From assembly GCF_000959525.1 (NCBI RefSeq), contig NZ_CP009831.1, positions 1,240,001 to 1,304,000 of the forward strand: 64,000 nt of DNA, given 5' to 3'. The notes under the pieces are model-generated. The model ran no database searches. It worked only from the letters and a program-made list of their open reading frames with translations, and was not told where the DNA came from. Below, piece after piece: positions 7,072 through 15,216 of the stretch (the stretch's first letter is position 1; every line of letters starts with the position of its first letter). The position numbers were made by a program, and so were the translations under genes. This stretch comes from Burkholderia multivorans ATCC BAA-247 (GTDB lineage Bacteria; Pseudomonadota; Gammaproteobacteria; Burkholderiales; Burkholderiaceae).

Positions 7072-8217
7072 TCAGCGCTTGAACGTGTCGACGGCCGTCC
7101 GGCCGACCGCCGGATCGTCGGTAAAGAAGCCGTCGATGCCCGCGCGCAGGTACGCCTGGATCTCGCGCACCGAGCCCGCCGTATTGCGCGTGTCGGGCGT
7201 CCCGCCGTCCTTCAGCGATGCCGGCAGGAAATTGTTCTCCGGCCGGAACGTGTACGGATGCACGACGAGCCCGGCTTCGTGCGCGTAGCGCACGTAGGGC
7301 GTCGGCTGCTGCAGCGTGCCGTCCGCGGCAACGGCGATGATCGAGGTCTTGTACGGGCCGACGCCGTTCGCGTACGTCGCGATCTCGCGCATCCCGTCGC
7401 GCGTCGACAGGTCGCCGTAGGTGCGCTTGTCGTTTGCCTTCACGAAGTCGTACGGGCGCTGCGCGGCTTCGTCCATCAACTGCACGAGCTTCCAGTTCGG
7501 CTGGCCCGCGCCGATCCGGTTGCGGATCGCCTTCAGGTTCGCGACCTCGAAGGACTGGATGTAGACGGTCGCCGTGCGCGACGTGTACGGATCCTTCAGC
7601 AGCGCGTCGACGAGGCGGTCCTCGAGCGGCAGGCCGATCGACTGGAAGTAGGTCGGATGCTTGGTTTCGGGATAAAGATGAATCGTGCGGCCCGTCTGCG
7701 CGGACATCTGCTTCGCGAGCGCGACGATTTCGTCGAGCGTCGGAATCTCGAACTGGTCGTTGTACGCGGCGTTCGCCGGGCGGATCTGCGGAATGCGCTC
7801 GCGTGCGCGCAGCGTCTTCAGCTCGGCGAGCGTGAAGTCCTCGGTGAACCAGCCCGTCAGCTGCGTGCCGTCGATCGTCTTCGTCGTCTTGCGGCTCGCG
7901 AACTGCGGCAGCGTCGACACGTTCGTCGTGCCCGAGATCTCGTTCTCGTGGCGCGCGACCAGCACGCCGTCGCGCGTTGCCACGAGGTCGGGCTCGATGA
8001 TGTCCGCGCCGTCCTCGATCGCCTTGCGGTACGACGCGAGCGTGTGCTCGGGACGCAGCGCGCTCGCGCCGCGGTGGCCGACCACCTGGATTTTTGCGGA
8101 GATCGGCTGCGTCGGGTCGGGCGTCAGCGTATCGTCGCCGCCGCACGCGGCGAGCACGAACGTGGCGGCACAGGCGAACGGGACGCAGCGCAGGACGCTC
8201 GGGCGCTTGAAGAACAT
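7072..8217 (-). CDS. glpQ: Glycerophosphodiester phosphodiesterase, periplasmic lipoprotein
   Basis: 381 residues. The N-terminus MFFKRPSVLRCVPFACAATF ends in lipobox LAAC with Cys25 as the lipidated residue, so the enzyme should be anchored in the envelope and face the periplasm. The GDPD catalytic core follows: VVGHRGASALRPEHTLASY (catalytic His and Arg, about residue 45), the metal ligands in IIEPDLVATRDGVL, then HEN, HLYPETKHP and the C-terminal FTDDPAVG. GlpQ enzymes hydrolyse deacylated phospholipid head groups to glycerol-3-phosphate plus an alcohol. The start at 8217 is the one giving a proper signal sequence. Another 34 residues would be possible upstream but are Arg-rich and not signal-like. 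No glpT or ugp transporter is in the window. Confidence 0.92.
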   Translation of the reverse strand: MFFKRPSVLRCVPFACAATFVLAACGGDDTLTPDPTQPISAKIQVVGHRGASALRPEHTLASYRKAIEDGADIIEPDLVATRDGVLVARHENEISGTTNVSTLPQFASRKTTKTIDGTQLTGWFTEDFTLAELKTLRARERIPQIRPANAAYNDQFEIPTLDEIVALAKQMSAQTGRTIHLYPETKHPTYFQSIGLPLEDRLVDALLKDPYTSRTATVYIQSFEVANLKAIRNRIGAGQPNWKLVQLMDEAAQRPYDFVKANDKRTYGDLSTRDGMREIATYANGVGPYKTSIIAVAADGTLQQPTPYVRYAHEAGLVVHPYTFRPENNFLPASLKDGGTPDTRNTAGSVREIQAYLRAGIDGFFTDDPAVGRTAVDTFKR

Positions 8218-8553
8218 GGCGATGGACCTTCGAATCGGGAGCCGGAAAAGGACGCGGTTGCGGCGGCGCGATGCATCATGCCGCGCCGCGCGGCATCGAA
8301 CGGGACGCGATCGTCGCATCGCATCATTACATATGTATTACTTGTGCCTTTCTTGTTTTTGACGCCCGGCGTGCGTCGAACCGCCGTCGCCCGCGGGGCC
8401 CGGCGCCGGATGCACTAAACTTGCGGGAATTTTGCATCGCCGCGCCGGCCCGCGACGCCGTGCGGGCGCGACGATGCGGCGACTCGCGGGCCGGCGCGGG
8501 CGCCCATGCGCCGGACGTGCGCGGGTGCCGCGCCGGCCGATTTTTCCGAATCC
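8218..8553. promoter_or_regulatory. Divergent promoter region of the phosphodiesterase and squalene-synthase-like genes
   Basis: 336 bases without a gene. The AT-rich patch at about 8320-8360 contains the perfect palindrome TACATATGTA (8328-8337) and a T-rich run, and is the likely promoter region for one or both divergent genes. I see no pho-box-like direct repeats and no small ORF with a ribosome-binding site. Confidence 0.45.
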
Positions 8554-9609
8554 ATGACGACTCATACCGATCCCGCCTATCTGCTCGGCGACCTGCTGAA
8601 GAACGTTTCCCGCTCCTTCTATCTGACGCTGCGCGTGCTGCCCGACGGCATGCGCGAGCCGGTCGGTCTCGCGTATCTGCTCGCGCGCGCGGCCGACACG
8701 ATCGCCGACACGGCGCTCGTCGTGCCCGAGCGGCGCGCGGCGCTGCTGAACGCGCTGCGCGACGAGATCGAGCGGCTCGGCGACGGCGTCGCGCTGTCGG
8801 CCGCACTCGACGACGTGACGCGGATGCAGACCGATTCGCACGAGCACGTGCTGCTCGGCTCGATGCAGCCGATGCTCGCGCTGCTGCGCGCGCAGCCGGA
8901 CGCGGATCGCACGTCGATCCGCAAGGTCGTCGCGACGCTGACGTCGGGCATGGAATTCGACCTGCGCACGTTCCCGGACGAGCAGTCGGGCCAGCTTGCG
9001 GTGCTCCCGACGCGCGACGTGCTCGACCGCTATACGTATCTCGTCGCCGGCTGCGTCGGCGAGTTCTGGACCGACATGACGGCCATGCACACGCGCGCGG
9101 CGCGCGGCTGGGACGTGCCGGCGATGCGCGAGCGCGGAATCCGCTTCGGCAAGGCGCTGCAGATGACGAACATCCTGCGCGACTGCGCGAAGGATCTGCG
9201 GATCGGCCGCTGCTATCTGCCGGAGGACGCGCTCGCCGCGCACGGGCTGAGCGCGGCCGATCTGCTCGCACCCGACGCGTATCCGCGCGCGCGCGGCGTG
9301 CTGTTCGACCTGCTGCGCGTCGCGCTCGACCAGTATCGCGATGCCGGTACGTATACGGTGGCGATTCCGCGTCGCTTCGTGCGGCTGCGGCTCGCGTGCC
9401 TGTGGCCGATCCTGATCGGCCTCGAAACGCTCGAACTGCTGGCCGGCCACGACGGCTGGCTCGATCCGGCGAAACCGGCCAAGGTGCCGAGAAAGCGGAT
9501 CTATCGAATCATGGCGTCGTCGCTCGCGTTCGTCGGATCGAACGCGGCGATCCGCGCGCGCATCGCGGCGCTCGTCGACGCGGTCGACGCACGGATCGCA
9601 TCGCGGTAA
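8554..9609 (+). CDS. Squalene/phytoene synthase-family prenyltransferase
   Basis: 351 residues of the trans head-to-head prenyl synthase family, which condenses two farnesyl diphosphates. Both Mg-diphosphate Asp motifs are present: DTIAD at 48-52 within YLLARAADTIADT, and DCAKD at 211-215 within NILRDCAKDLRIGRCYLPED. The third conserved block YTYLVAGCVGEF is at 161-172. The length and the single-gene form are closer to one-component squalene synthases than to the roughly 280-residue HpnC/HpnD pair. The C-terminus has a hydrophobic stretch (LRLACLWPILIGLETLELLA) that could associate with the membrane. The ATG at 8554 starts the conserved region. An upstream in-frame ATG would add 16 unlike residues. 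No hopanoid genes (shc, hpn) lie in this window, so the product's fate cannot be read here. No ribosome-binding site is obvious. Confidence 0.87.
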   Translation: MTTHTDPAYLLGDLLKNVSRSFYLTLRVLPDGMREPVGLAYLLARAADTIADTALVVPERRAALLNALRDEIERLGDGVALSAALDDVTRMQTDSHEHVLLGSMQPMLALLRAQPDADRTSIRKVVATLTSGMEFDLRTFPDEQSGQLAVLPTRDVLDRYTYLVAGCVGEFWTDMTAMHTRAARGWDVPAMRERGIRFGKALQMTNILRDCAKDLRIGRCYLPEDALAAHGLSAADLLAPDAYPRARGVLFDLLRVALDQYRDAGTYTVAIPRRFVRLRLACLWPILIGLETLELLAGHDGWLDPAKPAKVPRKRIYRIMASSLAFVGSNAAIRARIAALVDAVDARIASR

Positions 9610-10062
9610 TCGGCACGGCAAGCATCGCGCGGCGGCGCGGTTGCCGCCGGCGTTCCTCTCTCGCGGCCCGCGTTCGCCGGGCCGCCGCGTTTCCTCCGAC
9701 CGCGGTCGCCCGACCGCGTTTCGCACGACGATTCGGCTGCCGAAACGGAGGTGTCACGATCGTCAGCGATCCTGCGCGGTTGCGAGCCGCGAAGGCGTCT
9801 GACGACTTCGCGCACTCGATGTGCAGCAGTAAAAATGTAAAGCTAGGGTTTTCACCGGGAAATGCCGGAAACGCCCGCGCTGTAAGCGTTTCCGCGCCTT
9901 ATGTAACCGTTTGGTGAACCCGCGCGTTGCGTCGATCATACGATGACCGACCGCGCGTATTGGGAAACAATCGGTAATCCGTCAGAATTGCGCCGGCATG
10001 TACTCGCACATGTGTCACAAGACCACACCAGAAAAGAATCATTCTTTGAGGACGGAGAATCA
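9610..10062. promoter_or_regulatory. Porin upstream region
   Basis: 453 bases without a gene. The first 80 bases include a GC-rich hairpin after the squalene-synthase-like gene. From about 9820 the sequence becomes AT-richer, with a GGAAACGC (9867-9874) / GCGTTTCC (9886-9893) inverted repeat with an 11-base spacer that could be an operator or leader hairpin. The last 120 bases have an in-frame extension of the porin that does not look like protein, so they are read as a long leader ending in a GAGGACGGAGAA ribosome-binding region. Confidence 0.5.
9663..9685 (+). terminator. Possible terminator hairpin after the squalene-synthase-like gene
   Basis: GCGGCCCG (9663-9670) pairs with CGGGCCGC (9678-9685) around a seven-base loop, about 55 bases after the stop codon. 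Only a short T stretch follows, so termination efficiency is uncertain. Confidence 0.35.
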
Positions 10063-11262
10063 ATGAAAAAGCGCGTCGTCGTCGCCATGACGGCAGCCGG
10101 CCTTGCGGCCGCTACCGCCGCCCACGCTCAGAGCAGCGTGACCCTGTACGGTATCGTCGATAACGGTCTGGCGTACCAGAATAACGCGGCACCGTCGACC
10201 GGCGCGACGAGCGGCGGTCATTCGAAGGTGTCGATGTCCACCGGCGTGTGGGCAGGCAGCCGCTTCGGCCTGAAGGGCAACGAAGACCTCGGCGGCGGCA
10301 CGAAGGCGATCTTCCAGCTCGAAGCCGGCGTGAACACGGCAACGGGCGCATCGCAGTGGACGGGCGGCATCTTCACGCGTCAGGCGTGGGTCGGCCTGAC
10401 GAACGCGGCGTACGGTACGCTGACGGCCGGTCGCCAGTACACGGCGTACTACACGCTGCTGTCGCCGTACAGCCCGACGACGTGGCTGACGGGCGCATAC
10501 GGCGCGCACCCGGGTGATATCGACTCGCTGGATACGAGCTACCGCGCGAACAATTCGCTCGTCTACATGTCGCCGAAGTTCTACGGCTTCACGGTCGGCG
10601 GCTCGTACTCGTTCGGCGGCGTGCCGGGCAGCGTGAACCGCGGCTCGACGTGGAGCGCGGCGATCCAGTACCTGAACGGCCCGGCAGGCATCGCGGTCGG
10701 CTATCAGCGCGTCAACAACTCGACGCTCGGCGGCGGCGCGTGGGGCGACAACTCGACGGTCACGAGCGGCGGCCAGCCGGCCGTGTCGGCGATCAACAAC
10801 GGCTACGCGACGGCGCAATCGCAGCAGCGCCTCGGCGTGACGGCCGGCTACCAGTTCACGCCGGCGTGGGACGTATCCGTGTCCTACACGAACGTCCAGT
10901 ACATCCCGGGCATCGGCTCGTCGTTCCACAACACCGCGATCTTCAACACGGCCGGCGCCGTGCTGCACTGGAAGGCAGCGGCTCAGTGGGACTTCGCGGC
11001 AGGCTACTCGTACACGGCCGCAACGAAGTCGAACGGCATCTCGAGCTCGGCGAAGTACCACCAGGTCACGCTGTCGCAGTACTACAGCCTGTCGAAGCGC
11101 ACGGGCCTGTACGCACTCGAGGCGTACCAGCACGCGAGCGGCAATACGCTGAGCCGCGCGGGCGCGATCCAGTCGGCAACGACGCAAATCGGCGACGGCG
11201 TGGCAGCAGGTGCCGGCCAGAACCAGATCGCCGTCGGCGTCGGCATGATCCACCGCTTCTGA
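10063..11262 (+). CDS. Gram-negative outer-membrane porin
   Basis: 399 residues. Signal peptide MKKRVVVAMTAAGLAAATAA with cleavage after HAQ or AHA, then the family start SSVTLYGIVDNGLAY. The barrel repeats show the Burkholderia general-porin marks: SRFGLKGNEDLGGGTKAIFQ, RQAWVGLTNAAYGTLTAGRQ, and a C-terminal strand ending in Phe (VGVGMIHRF), the outer-membrane insertion signal. Such proteins form trimeric 16-strand channels for small solutes. The start at 10063 has a strong GGAG element about 7 bases upstream. It is a single-gene unit bounded by a strong terminator. Codon use is more biased (many CTG, AAC, ATC, GGC codons) than in the neighbours, which fits high expression. Confidence 0.95.
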   Translation: MKKRVVVAMTAAGLAAATAAHAQSSVTLYGIVDNGLAYQNNAAPSTGATSGGHSKVSMSTGVWAGSRFGLKGNEDLGGGTKAIFQLEAGVNTATGASQWTGGIFTRQAWVGLTNAAYGTLTAGRQYTAYYTLLSPYSPTTWLTGAYGAHPGDIDSLDTSYRANNSLVYMSPKFYGFTVGGSYSFGGVPGSVNRGSTWSAAIQYLNGPAGIAVGYQRVNNSTLGGGAWGDNSTVTSGGQPAVSAINNGYATAQSQQRLGVTAGYQFTPAWDVSVSYTNVQYIPGIGSSFHNTAIFNTAGAVLHWKAAAQWDFAAGYSYTAATKSNGISSSAKYHQVTLSQYYSLSKRTGLYALEAYQHASGNTLSRAGAIQSATTQIGDGVAAGAGQNQIAVGVGMIHRF

Positions 11263-11309
11263 TGTCGCGCGGCGCGTCAGCGCCGCCGCGGCCAAGCGGT
11301 ACGCAGTAC

Positions 11310-11339
11310 GGAAAAACCGGCCTTCGGGCCGGTTTTTCC
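11310..11339 (+). terminator. Strong intrinsic terminator of the porin gene
   Basis: A 13-bp perfect stem with a TTCG tetraloop (arms 11310-11322 and 11327-11339) whose ends are five A and five T residues, so it can serve both strands. It lies 48 bases after the porin stop and 32 bases before the stop of the oppositely directed cupin gene. Confidence 0.93.
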
Positions 11340-11371
11340 ATTGGTATCGGCACATCGCGCGCGACGCGCGC

Positions 11372-11794
11372 TCACCGCTCCATCGGCGACTTCAGCGGAT
11401 CGTGCTCGCCGGTCAGTGCGAACACGACGAGCTGCGCCGGCTCGCTCTCGCTCGCATTGCGCGACACCTGGTGGCGCGCGCCCGGCGGCTCGTACCAGCC
11501 TTCGCCGGCGCGATAGCGCCGCAGCGGGCCGTCGTTGACTTGCGACAACACTTCGCCTTTCGACACGACCGCGAAGACCGAGCCGAGATGCCGATGCGGT
11601 TCGGATGCCTGACCGGGCGCATAGTCGACGATTGCGACGACCGCGAGCTTGCCCGGCGCTTCGGGCACGGTCTGCCGCATGATCGCGTGCGCGGCGTCGC
11701 CTGTCTCGTGTGCGTGCGTCGGCACGACCGACACGGCGCCGAGCGCGAGCACCGCGCCGACGAGCGCGCGGCGCAAGGAGGTGCGGGTCGTCAT
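11372..11794 (-). CDS. Exported cupin-domain protein
   Basis: 140 residues. The N-terminus MTTRTSLRRALVGAVLALGA followed by VSVVPTHA is a signal peptide, placing the protein in the periplasm. The cupin core has PHRHLGSVFAVVSKGEV (metal-type histidines) and WYEPPGARHQVSRN, the second cupin motif, so a metal-bound small beta barrel is expected. The catalytic function is unknown. It starts 10 bases after the stop of the AhpD-like gene and is translationally linked to it. Homologous cupins are often annotated as cytoplasmic sensor-like proteins, so the secretion signal is worth noting. An upstream in-frame start exists but removes the signal-peptide character. Confidence 0.85.
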   Translation of the reverse strand: MTTRTSLRRALVGAVLALGAVSVVPTHAHETGDAAHAIMRQTVPEAPGKLAVVAIVDYAPGQASEPHRHLGSVFAVVSKGEVLSQVNDGPLRRYRAGEGWYEPPGARHQVSRNASESEPAQLVVFALTGEHDPLKSPMER

Positions 11795-11804
11795 CGTGCG
11801 CACC

Positions 11805-12242
11805 TCACTCGGGCATCTTGCGGAACGCGATCGCAAAGCGATTCCACGCGTTGATCGTCGCGATCAGCAGCGACAGGTCGAACAGCTCCTCGTCGCTGAA
11901 GTGCGGCTTCACCGATTCCCACACCGCATCGGGCACGTGGTCCTCGGCGATCAGCGTCAGCGCCTCGGTCCATTCGAGCGCGGCGCGCTCGCGTGCGGTG
12001 AAGAACGGCGTTTCGCGCCAGGCGACGACGGTCGCGAGGCGGCGATCGGTTTCGCCGCCTTTGCGCGCGTCGGTCGTATGCATGTCGACGCAGAACGCGC
12101 AGCCGTTGATCTGCGACGCGCGCAGGCGGACGAGCTCCGCGAGCGGCTTTTCGATCGAGCTTTTCGCGAGGAAGTCCTCGGCGTTGCGCATCACCTTGAT
12201 CGCATTCGGGCTGGCGGCATAGAAGTTCAGACGCGGTTGCAT
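11805..12242 (-). CDS. Carboxymuconolactone decarboxylase/AhpD-family protein
   Basis: 145 residues of the AhpD-like helical family. The redox motif is Cys48-A-F-Cys51 in INGCAFCVDMHT, followed by His55, the set used by alkylhydroperoxidase AhpD for peroxide reduction. The AHP-type central region REGxxA-like sequence is replaced by TARERAALEWTEALT, as in the many uncharacterised members. A cytoplasmic antioxidant role is plausible but not proven by sequence. It lies between the MocR gene (93 bases upstream) and the exported cupin (10 bases downstream), all in the same direction, suggesting one transcription unit or MocR control. Confidence 0.9.
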   Translation of the reverse strand: MQPRLNFYAASPNAIKVMRNAEDFLAKSSIEKPLAELVRLRASQINGCAFCVDMHTTDARKGGETDRRLATVVAWRETPFFTARERAALEWTEALTLIAEDHVPDAVWESVKPHFSDEELFDLSLLIATINAWNRFAIAFRKMPE

Positions 12243-12335
12243 CGCAGGTCCTCTTTCGGTTGGAGCGCACGGTGGCGCGACGGACCTACTTTACGAGTCC
12301 TACTGGCCTGCTTGAATGGCCAATTTCCGGAAATA

Positions 12336-13823
12336 TCAGGTGACCACCGGCGTGCGCCGGCTGGCGACGCCTTCGTCGAGCATCGCGGCGAGCCGCGTGA
12401 GCGTCGCGTCGATGCGTACCGCGTCGATGCCGCCATACCCGAACAGGAGCCCCGCGCGCACCGGCACGTCGACGTGAAACATCGAGATGCCGTACAGCCC
12501 GATGTCCTGCGTGCGCGCCGCGCGGATCAGCGCCGCTTCGTCGAGGCCCGGCTTCAGCAGCGCGGCGAGGTGGATGCCGGCGCTGGGCACGATCGCGTCG
12601 AACCACGGCGCGAGCGCGCCGCGCAGATGCGCCACCACCATCTTGCGGCGCGCGTCGTAGTGCTTCTGCACGCGGCGCAGGTGCCGCGCAAAATCGCCGT
12701 CGAGCATGAAGCGCGCGAGCGCCGCCTGCGTCAGCGTGCACGTATGCCAGTCGACGATCTGCTTCGCCTTGCAGAGCGCGCCGCGCAGCGCGCGCGGCGG
12801 AATCGCATAGCCGATCCGCAGGTCCGGGAAGATCGTCTTCGAGAACGTGCCGACGTAGGCGACGAGCCCCGTGCGATCGAGGCTCTTCAGCGATTCGACG
12901 GGCCGCCCCTCGAAGCGGAATTCGCCGTCGTAGTCGTCCTCGATGATCACCGCGCGCCGACGCTGCGCCCATTCGAGCAGCGCGATGCGCCGCTCCAGCG
13001 ACATCGGCATCCCGAGCGGGAACTGGTGCGAGGGTGTGACGTAGACGAGCCGCGCCTCGTCGGGCAGCCGCTCGGTCACGAGCCCGTGCGCGTCGACGGG
13101 CACGCCGATCACCGTTGCACCGACCGACGCGAACGCGGCGCGGGCCGGCGGGTAGCCGGGATCTTCGACCGCGACGATGTCGCCGGGCCGCACGACGACG
13201 CGGGCAAGCAGATCGAGCGCCTGCTGCGCGCCCTGCGTGACGATCACGTCGTCCCAGTTGCAGACCACCGCGCGCCGGAAGCCGACGTAGCGCGCGATCG
13301 CGCCGCGCAGCTGCGCATCGCCGGCCGGATCGTGATATTGGCCGCGCACGCGCGCCTGCTGGCGCAGCGCGTGATGCAGACAGCGTCGCCACGTGTCGAA
13401 CGGGAACAGCGTCTTGTCGGTGACGCCGCCGCGGAAGTCGTCGCGCGGCGTGTCGGCCGGCATCGGCATCGGCAGCGCGTCGGGCAGGTCGTTCCACCAT
13501 GCGCGCGCATCGACCGCGTCGGCGCGCGGCGTGTCGCGCACGAGCGACGGCCCCGGCGCCTCGGCCGCATGCGGGACGCGCGCGAGCCCGTCGGCGACGA
13601 ACGTGCCGTCGCCTGCGCGCGTGTGCAGATAGCCTTCGGCGACGAGCCGTTCGAACGCATCGAGCGTCGTCTTGCGCGACACGCCGAGCTGCTTCGCGAG
13701 ATCGCGCGTCGACGGCAGCCGTGCGCCGCCTTCGAGCCGCCCGTCGACGATCGCGGTGCGCAGCTGGCGGTAGATCTGGCCGGTCAGGTCGTGTCGGCCT
13801 TCGATGCGGATGGCGATGTCCAT
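12336..13823 (-). CDS. MocR/GabR-type regulator (GntR HTH fused to aminotransferase domain)
   Basis: 495 residues. GntR winged HTH at about 12-80 (LPSTRDLAKQLGVSRKTTLD) joined by a linker to a fold-type I aminotransferase domain at about 125-485. PLP-binding residues are in place: EDDYDGEF near 295-302 and the Schiff-base Lys329 in YVGTFSKTIFPDLRIGY. Such proteins sense PLP or amino-compound adducts and usually regulate a nearby gene. The start at 13823 gives a normal MocR N-terminus, and the 33 residues encoded upstream are not conserved-looking. The nearest genes in the same direction are the AhpD-like and cupin genes. No pdxST or gab genes are present, so its target is unclear. The 582 bases upstream contain no gene. 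Confidence 0.93.
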   Translation of the reverse strand: MDIAIRIEGRHDLTGQIYRQLRTAIVDGRLEGGARLPSTRDLAKQLGVSRKTTLDAFERLVAEGYLHTRAGDGTFVADGLARVPHAAEAPGPSLVRDTPRADAVDARAWWNDLPDALPMPMPADTPRDDFRGGVTDKTLFPFDTWRRCLHHALRQQARVRGQYHDPAGDAQLRGAIARYVGFRRAVVCNWDDVIVTQGAQQALDLLARVVVRPGDIVAVEDPGYPPARAAFASVGATVIGVPVDAHGLVTERLPDEARLVYVTPSHQFPLGMPMSLERRIALLEWAQRRRAVIIEDDYDGEFRFEGRPVESLKSLDRTGLVAYVGTFSKTIFPDLRIGYAIPPRALRGALCKAKQIVDWHTCTLTQAALARFMLDGDFARHLRRVQKHYDARRKMVVAHLRGALAPWFDAIVPSAGIHLAALLKPGLDEAALIRAARTQDIGLYGISMFHVDVPVRAGLLFGYGGIDAVRIDATLTRLAAMLDEGVASRRTPVVT

Positions 13824-13971
13824 CGCAGTGGTTACCTCGATTTGGTCGTTTTGCGGTCGATCGGCATACCGCGAGTATGCACCGGACAGGACGCCGATCG
13901 CGACCGTCGCCGCGCGCGGCACGGAGGCAAAGATGAAACCCTGCGGACGGCAGGGTCGAACGGCCGTTTAC

Positions 13972-13986
13972 TAGACGACCGGTCTA
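13972..13986. promoter_or_regulatory. NemR/TetR-like operator, copy 1
   Basis: TAGAC-GACCG-GTCTA, a 15-bp inverted repeat with five-base arms. It closely resembles the TAGAC...GTCTA sites bound by NemR-type TetR repressors that control ene-reductase and glyoxalase genes. The identification rests on this resemblance and on the downstream genes. Confidence 0.6.
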
Positions 13987-14219
13987 ATCAGCGGCTATGA
14001 TCCGAGCTCCTGAACCGGACGAGCCGAACCGTGCGACATGCGGCGCGCCGGATGACGGGACGCGTGCGGCACGCAGACGTGCGCGCGCGGGAAGGGCGGA
14101 GCGGCAAAGCGACGCGCTGCCGGCGGCGCACGCCGTGGCGCGACAGGCGCACAATCGGGCTGATGCGGCAACGCAGTCGCCACCGATGCGCGCCGACACC
14201 GCGGGTCGCGCGTGGCTTG

Positions 14220-14234
14220 TAGACGACTGGTCTA
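14220..14234. promoter_or_regulatory. NemR/TetR-like operator, copy 2
   Basis: TAGAC-GACTG-GTCTA, differing from copy 1 at a single base of the spacer, with the same AAT following it. It is the copy nearer to the DJ-1-like and ene-reductase genes and probably overlaps their promoter. Confidence 0.65.
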
Positions 14235-14405
14235 ATACAGCGACCGGTTTTGTGTATCGCTGCCGCACGTTGCCGCACGAGCGCGGACTAACGGGCACGC
14301 ACCGCGCGCATGCGGCGCCGCGCGTCGTGCGCCGGCATGCCCGATGCGCGACACGGCTGCCGCCCGTGCGGCCTGTTCCCGTCAATTTCATAGGAGTGTC
14401 CGATC

Positions 14406-15092
14406 ATGAAGATTCTGGTTGTCCTGACCTCGCACGACACGCTCGGCGACACCGGCAAGAAAACCGGCTTCTGGCTCGAGGAACTGGCCGCGCCGTACTA
14501 CGCGTTCAAGGACGCGGGCATCGAGCTGACGCTCGCGTCGCCGAAGGGCGGCCAGCCGCCGCTCGACCCGAAGAGCAGCGATCCGTCCGCGCAGACCGAT
14601 GCGACGCGCCGTTTCGATGCCGATCCGGCCGCCAAGGCCGAACTCGCGGCGACGCGCAAGCTGGCCGACGTGTCGATCGACGACTACGACGCGGTGTTCT
14701 ACCCCGGCGGCCATGGCCCGCTGTGGGATCTCGCCGAGGATCTGCATTCGATCGGCCTGATCGAACGCACGCTCGCGGCCGGCAAGCCGGCGGCGCTGGT
14801 CTGTCATGCGCCGGGCGTGCTGCGCCACGTGAAGGACCCGAAAACCGGTGAGTCGGTCGTGCGCGGCAAGCGCGTGACCGGCTTCACGAACAGCGAGGAG
14901 GCGGCCGTCGGGTTGACCGAAGTCGTGCCGTTCCTCGTCGAGGACATGCTGAAGACCAACGGTGCGCAGTTCGAGCGCGGCGCCGATTGGGCGCCGCATG
15001 TCGTCGCCGACGGGCTGCTGATCACCGGGCAGAACCCGGCGTCGTCGGCGCCCGCGGCCGAAGCGCTGCTCGCCGCGCTGAGCCGGCGCTGA
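14406..15092 (+). CDS. DJ-1/PfpI-superfamily protein, Hsp31/glyoxalase III-like
   Basis: 228 residues of the type 1 glutamine-amidotransferase-like fold. The catalytic set is visible: nucleophile Cys133 in ALVCHAPGVL, Glu25 in GFWLEELAAPYY, and the YPGGHGPLWDLA turn near residue 100. This layout matches the Hsp31-like branch, whose members convert methylglyoxal to lactate without cofactor or act on damaged proteins. It is transcribed with the ene-reductase 124 bases downstream, behind two NemR-like operators. In enterobacteria NemR similarly controls an ene-reductase and a glyoxalase, so this pair is likely an electrophile or bleach response unit. A chaperone role is an alternative. Confidence 0.9.
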   Translation: MKILVVLTSHDTLGDTGKKTGFWLEELAAPYYAFKDAGIELTLASPKGGQPPLDPKSSDPSAQTDATRRFDADPAAKAELAATRKLADVSIDDYDAVFYPGGHGPLWDLAEDLHSIGLIERTLAAGKPAALVCHAPGVLRHVKDPKTGESVVRGKRVTGFTNSEEAAVGLTEVVPFLVEDMLKTNGAQFERGADWAPHVVADGLLITGQNPASSAPAAEALLAALSRR

Positions 15093-15216
15093 ACGCGCCG
15101 CTGGCCAGGCGCCGTCGCGTCGCGCAAGCGGCGCGGCGGCATCCGTTTCGCGCCGTCGTGCAGCCGCACGACGGCTCAACCCGCCGTTTCGCAGGACCAA
15201 GCAAAAGGAGTCGTGG

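Larger units (their letters stand above)
13824..14405. promoter_or_regulatory. 582-base regulatory region between mocR and the electrophile-response genes
   Basis: No protein gene is supported. All open frames here are Arg/Ala-rich and lack ribosome-binding sites. The region carries two near-identical operator sequences 248 bases apart (described separately), of which the second lies 186 bases before the DJ-1-like gene. A short GGAG stands 7 bases before that gene's ATG. The 230 bases between the operators are GC-rich and show nothing recognisable. Confidence 0.55.

Noticed and set aside
13984-14391. A minus-strand frame between the two operators, considered as the missing TetR repressor
   Set aside because: The translation is Arg/Ser/Ala-rich without an N-terminal TetR HTH or hydrophobic core pattern, and no other frame looks like a TetR remnant.
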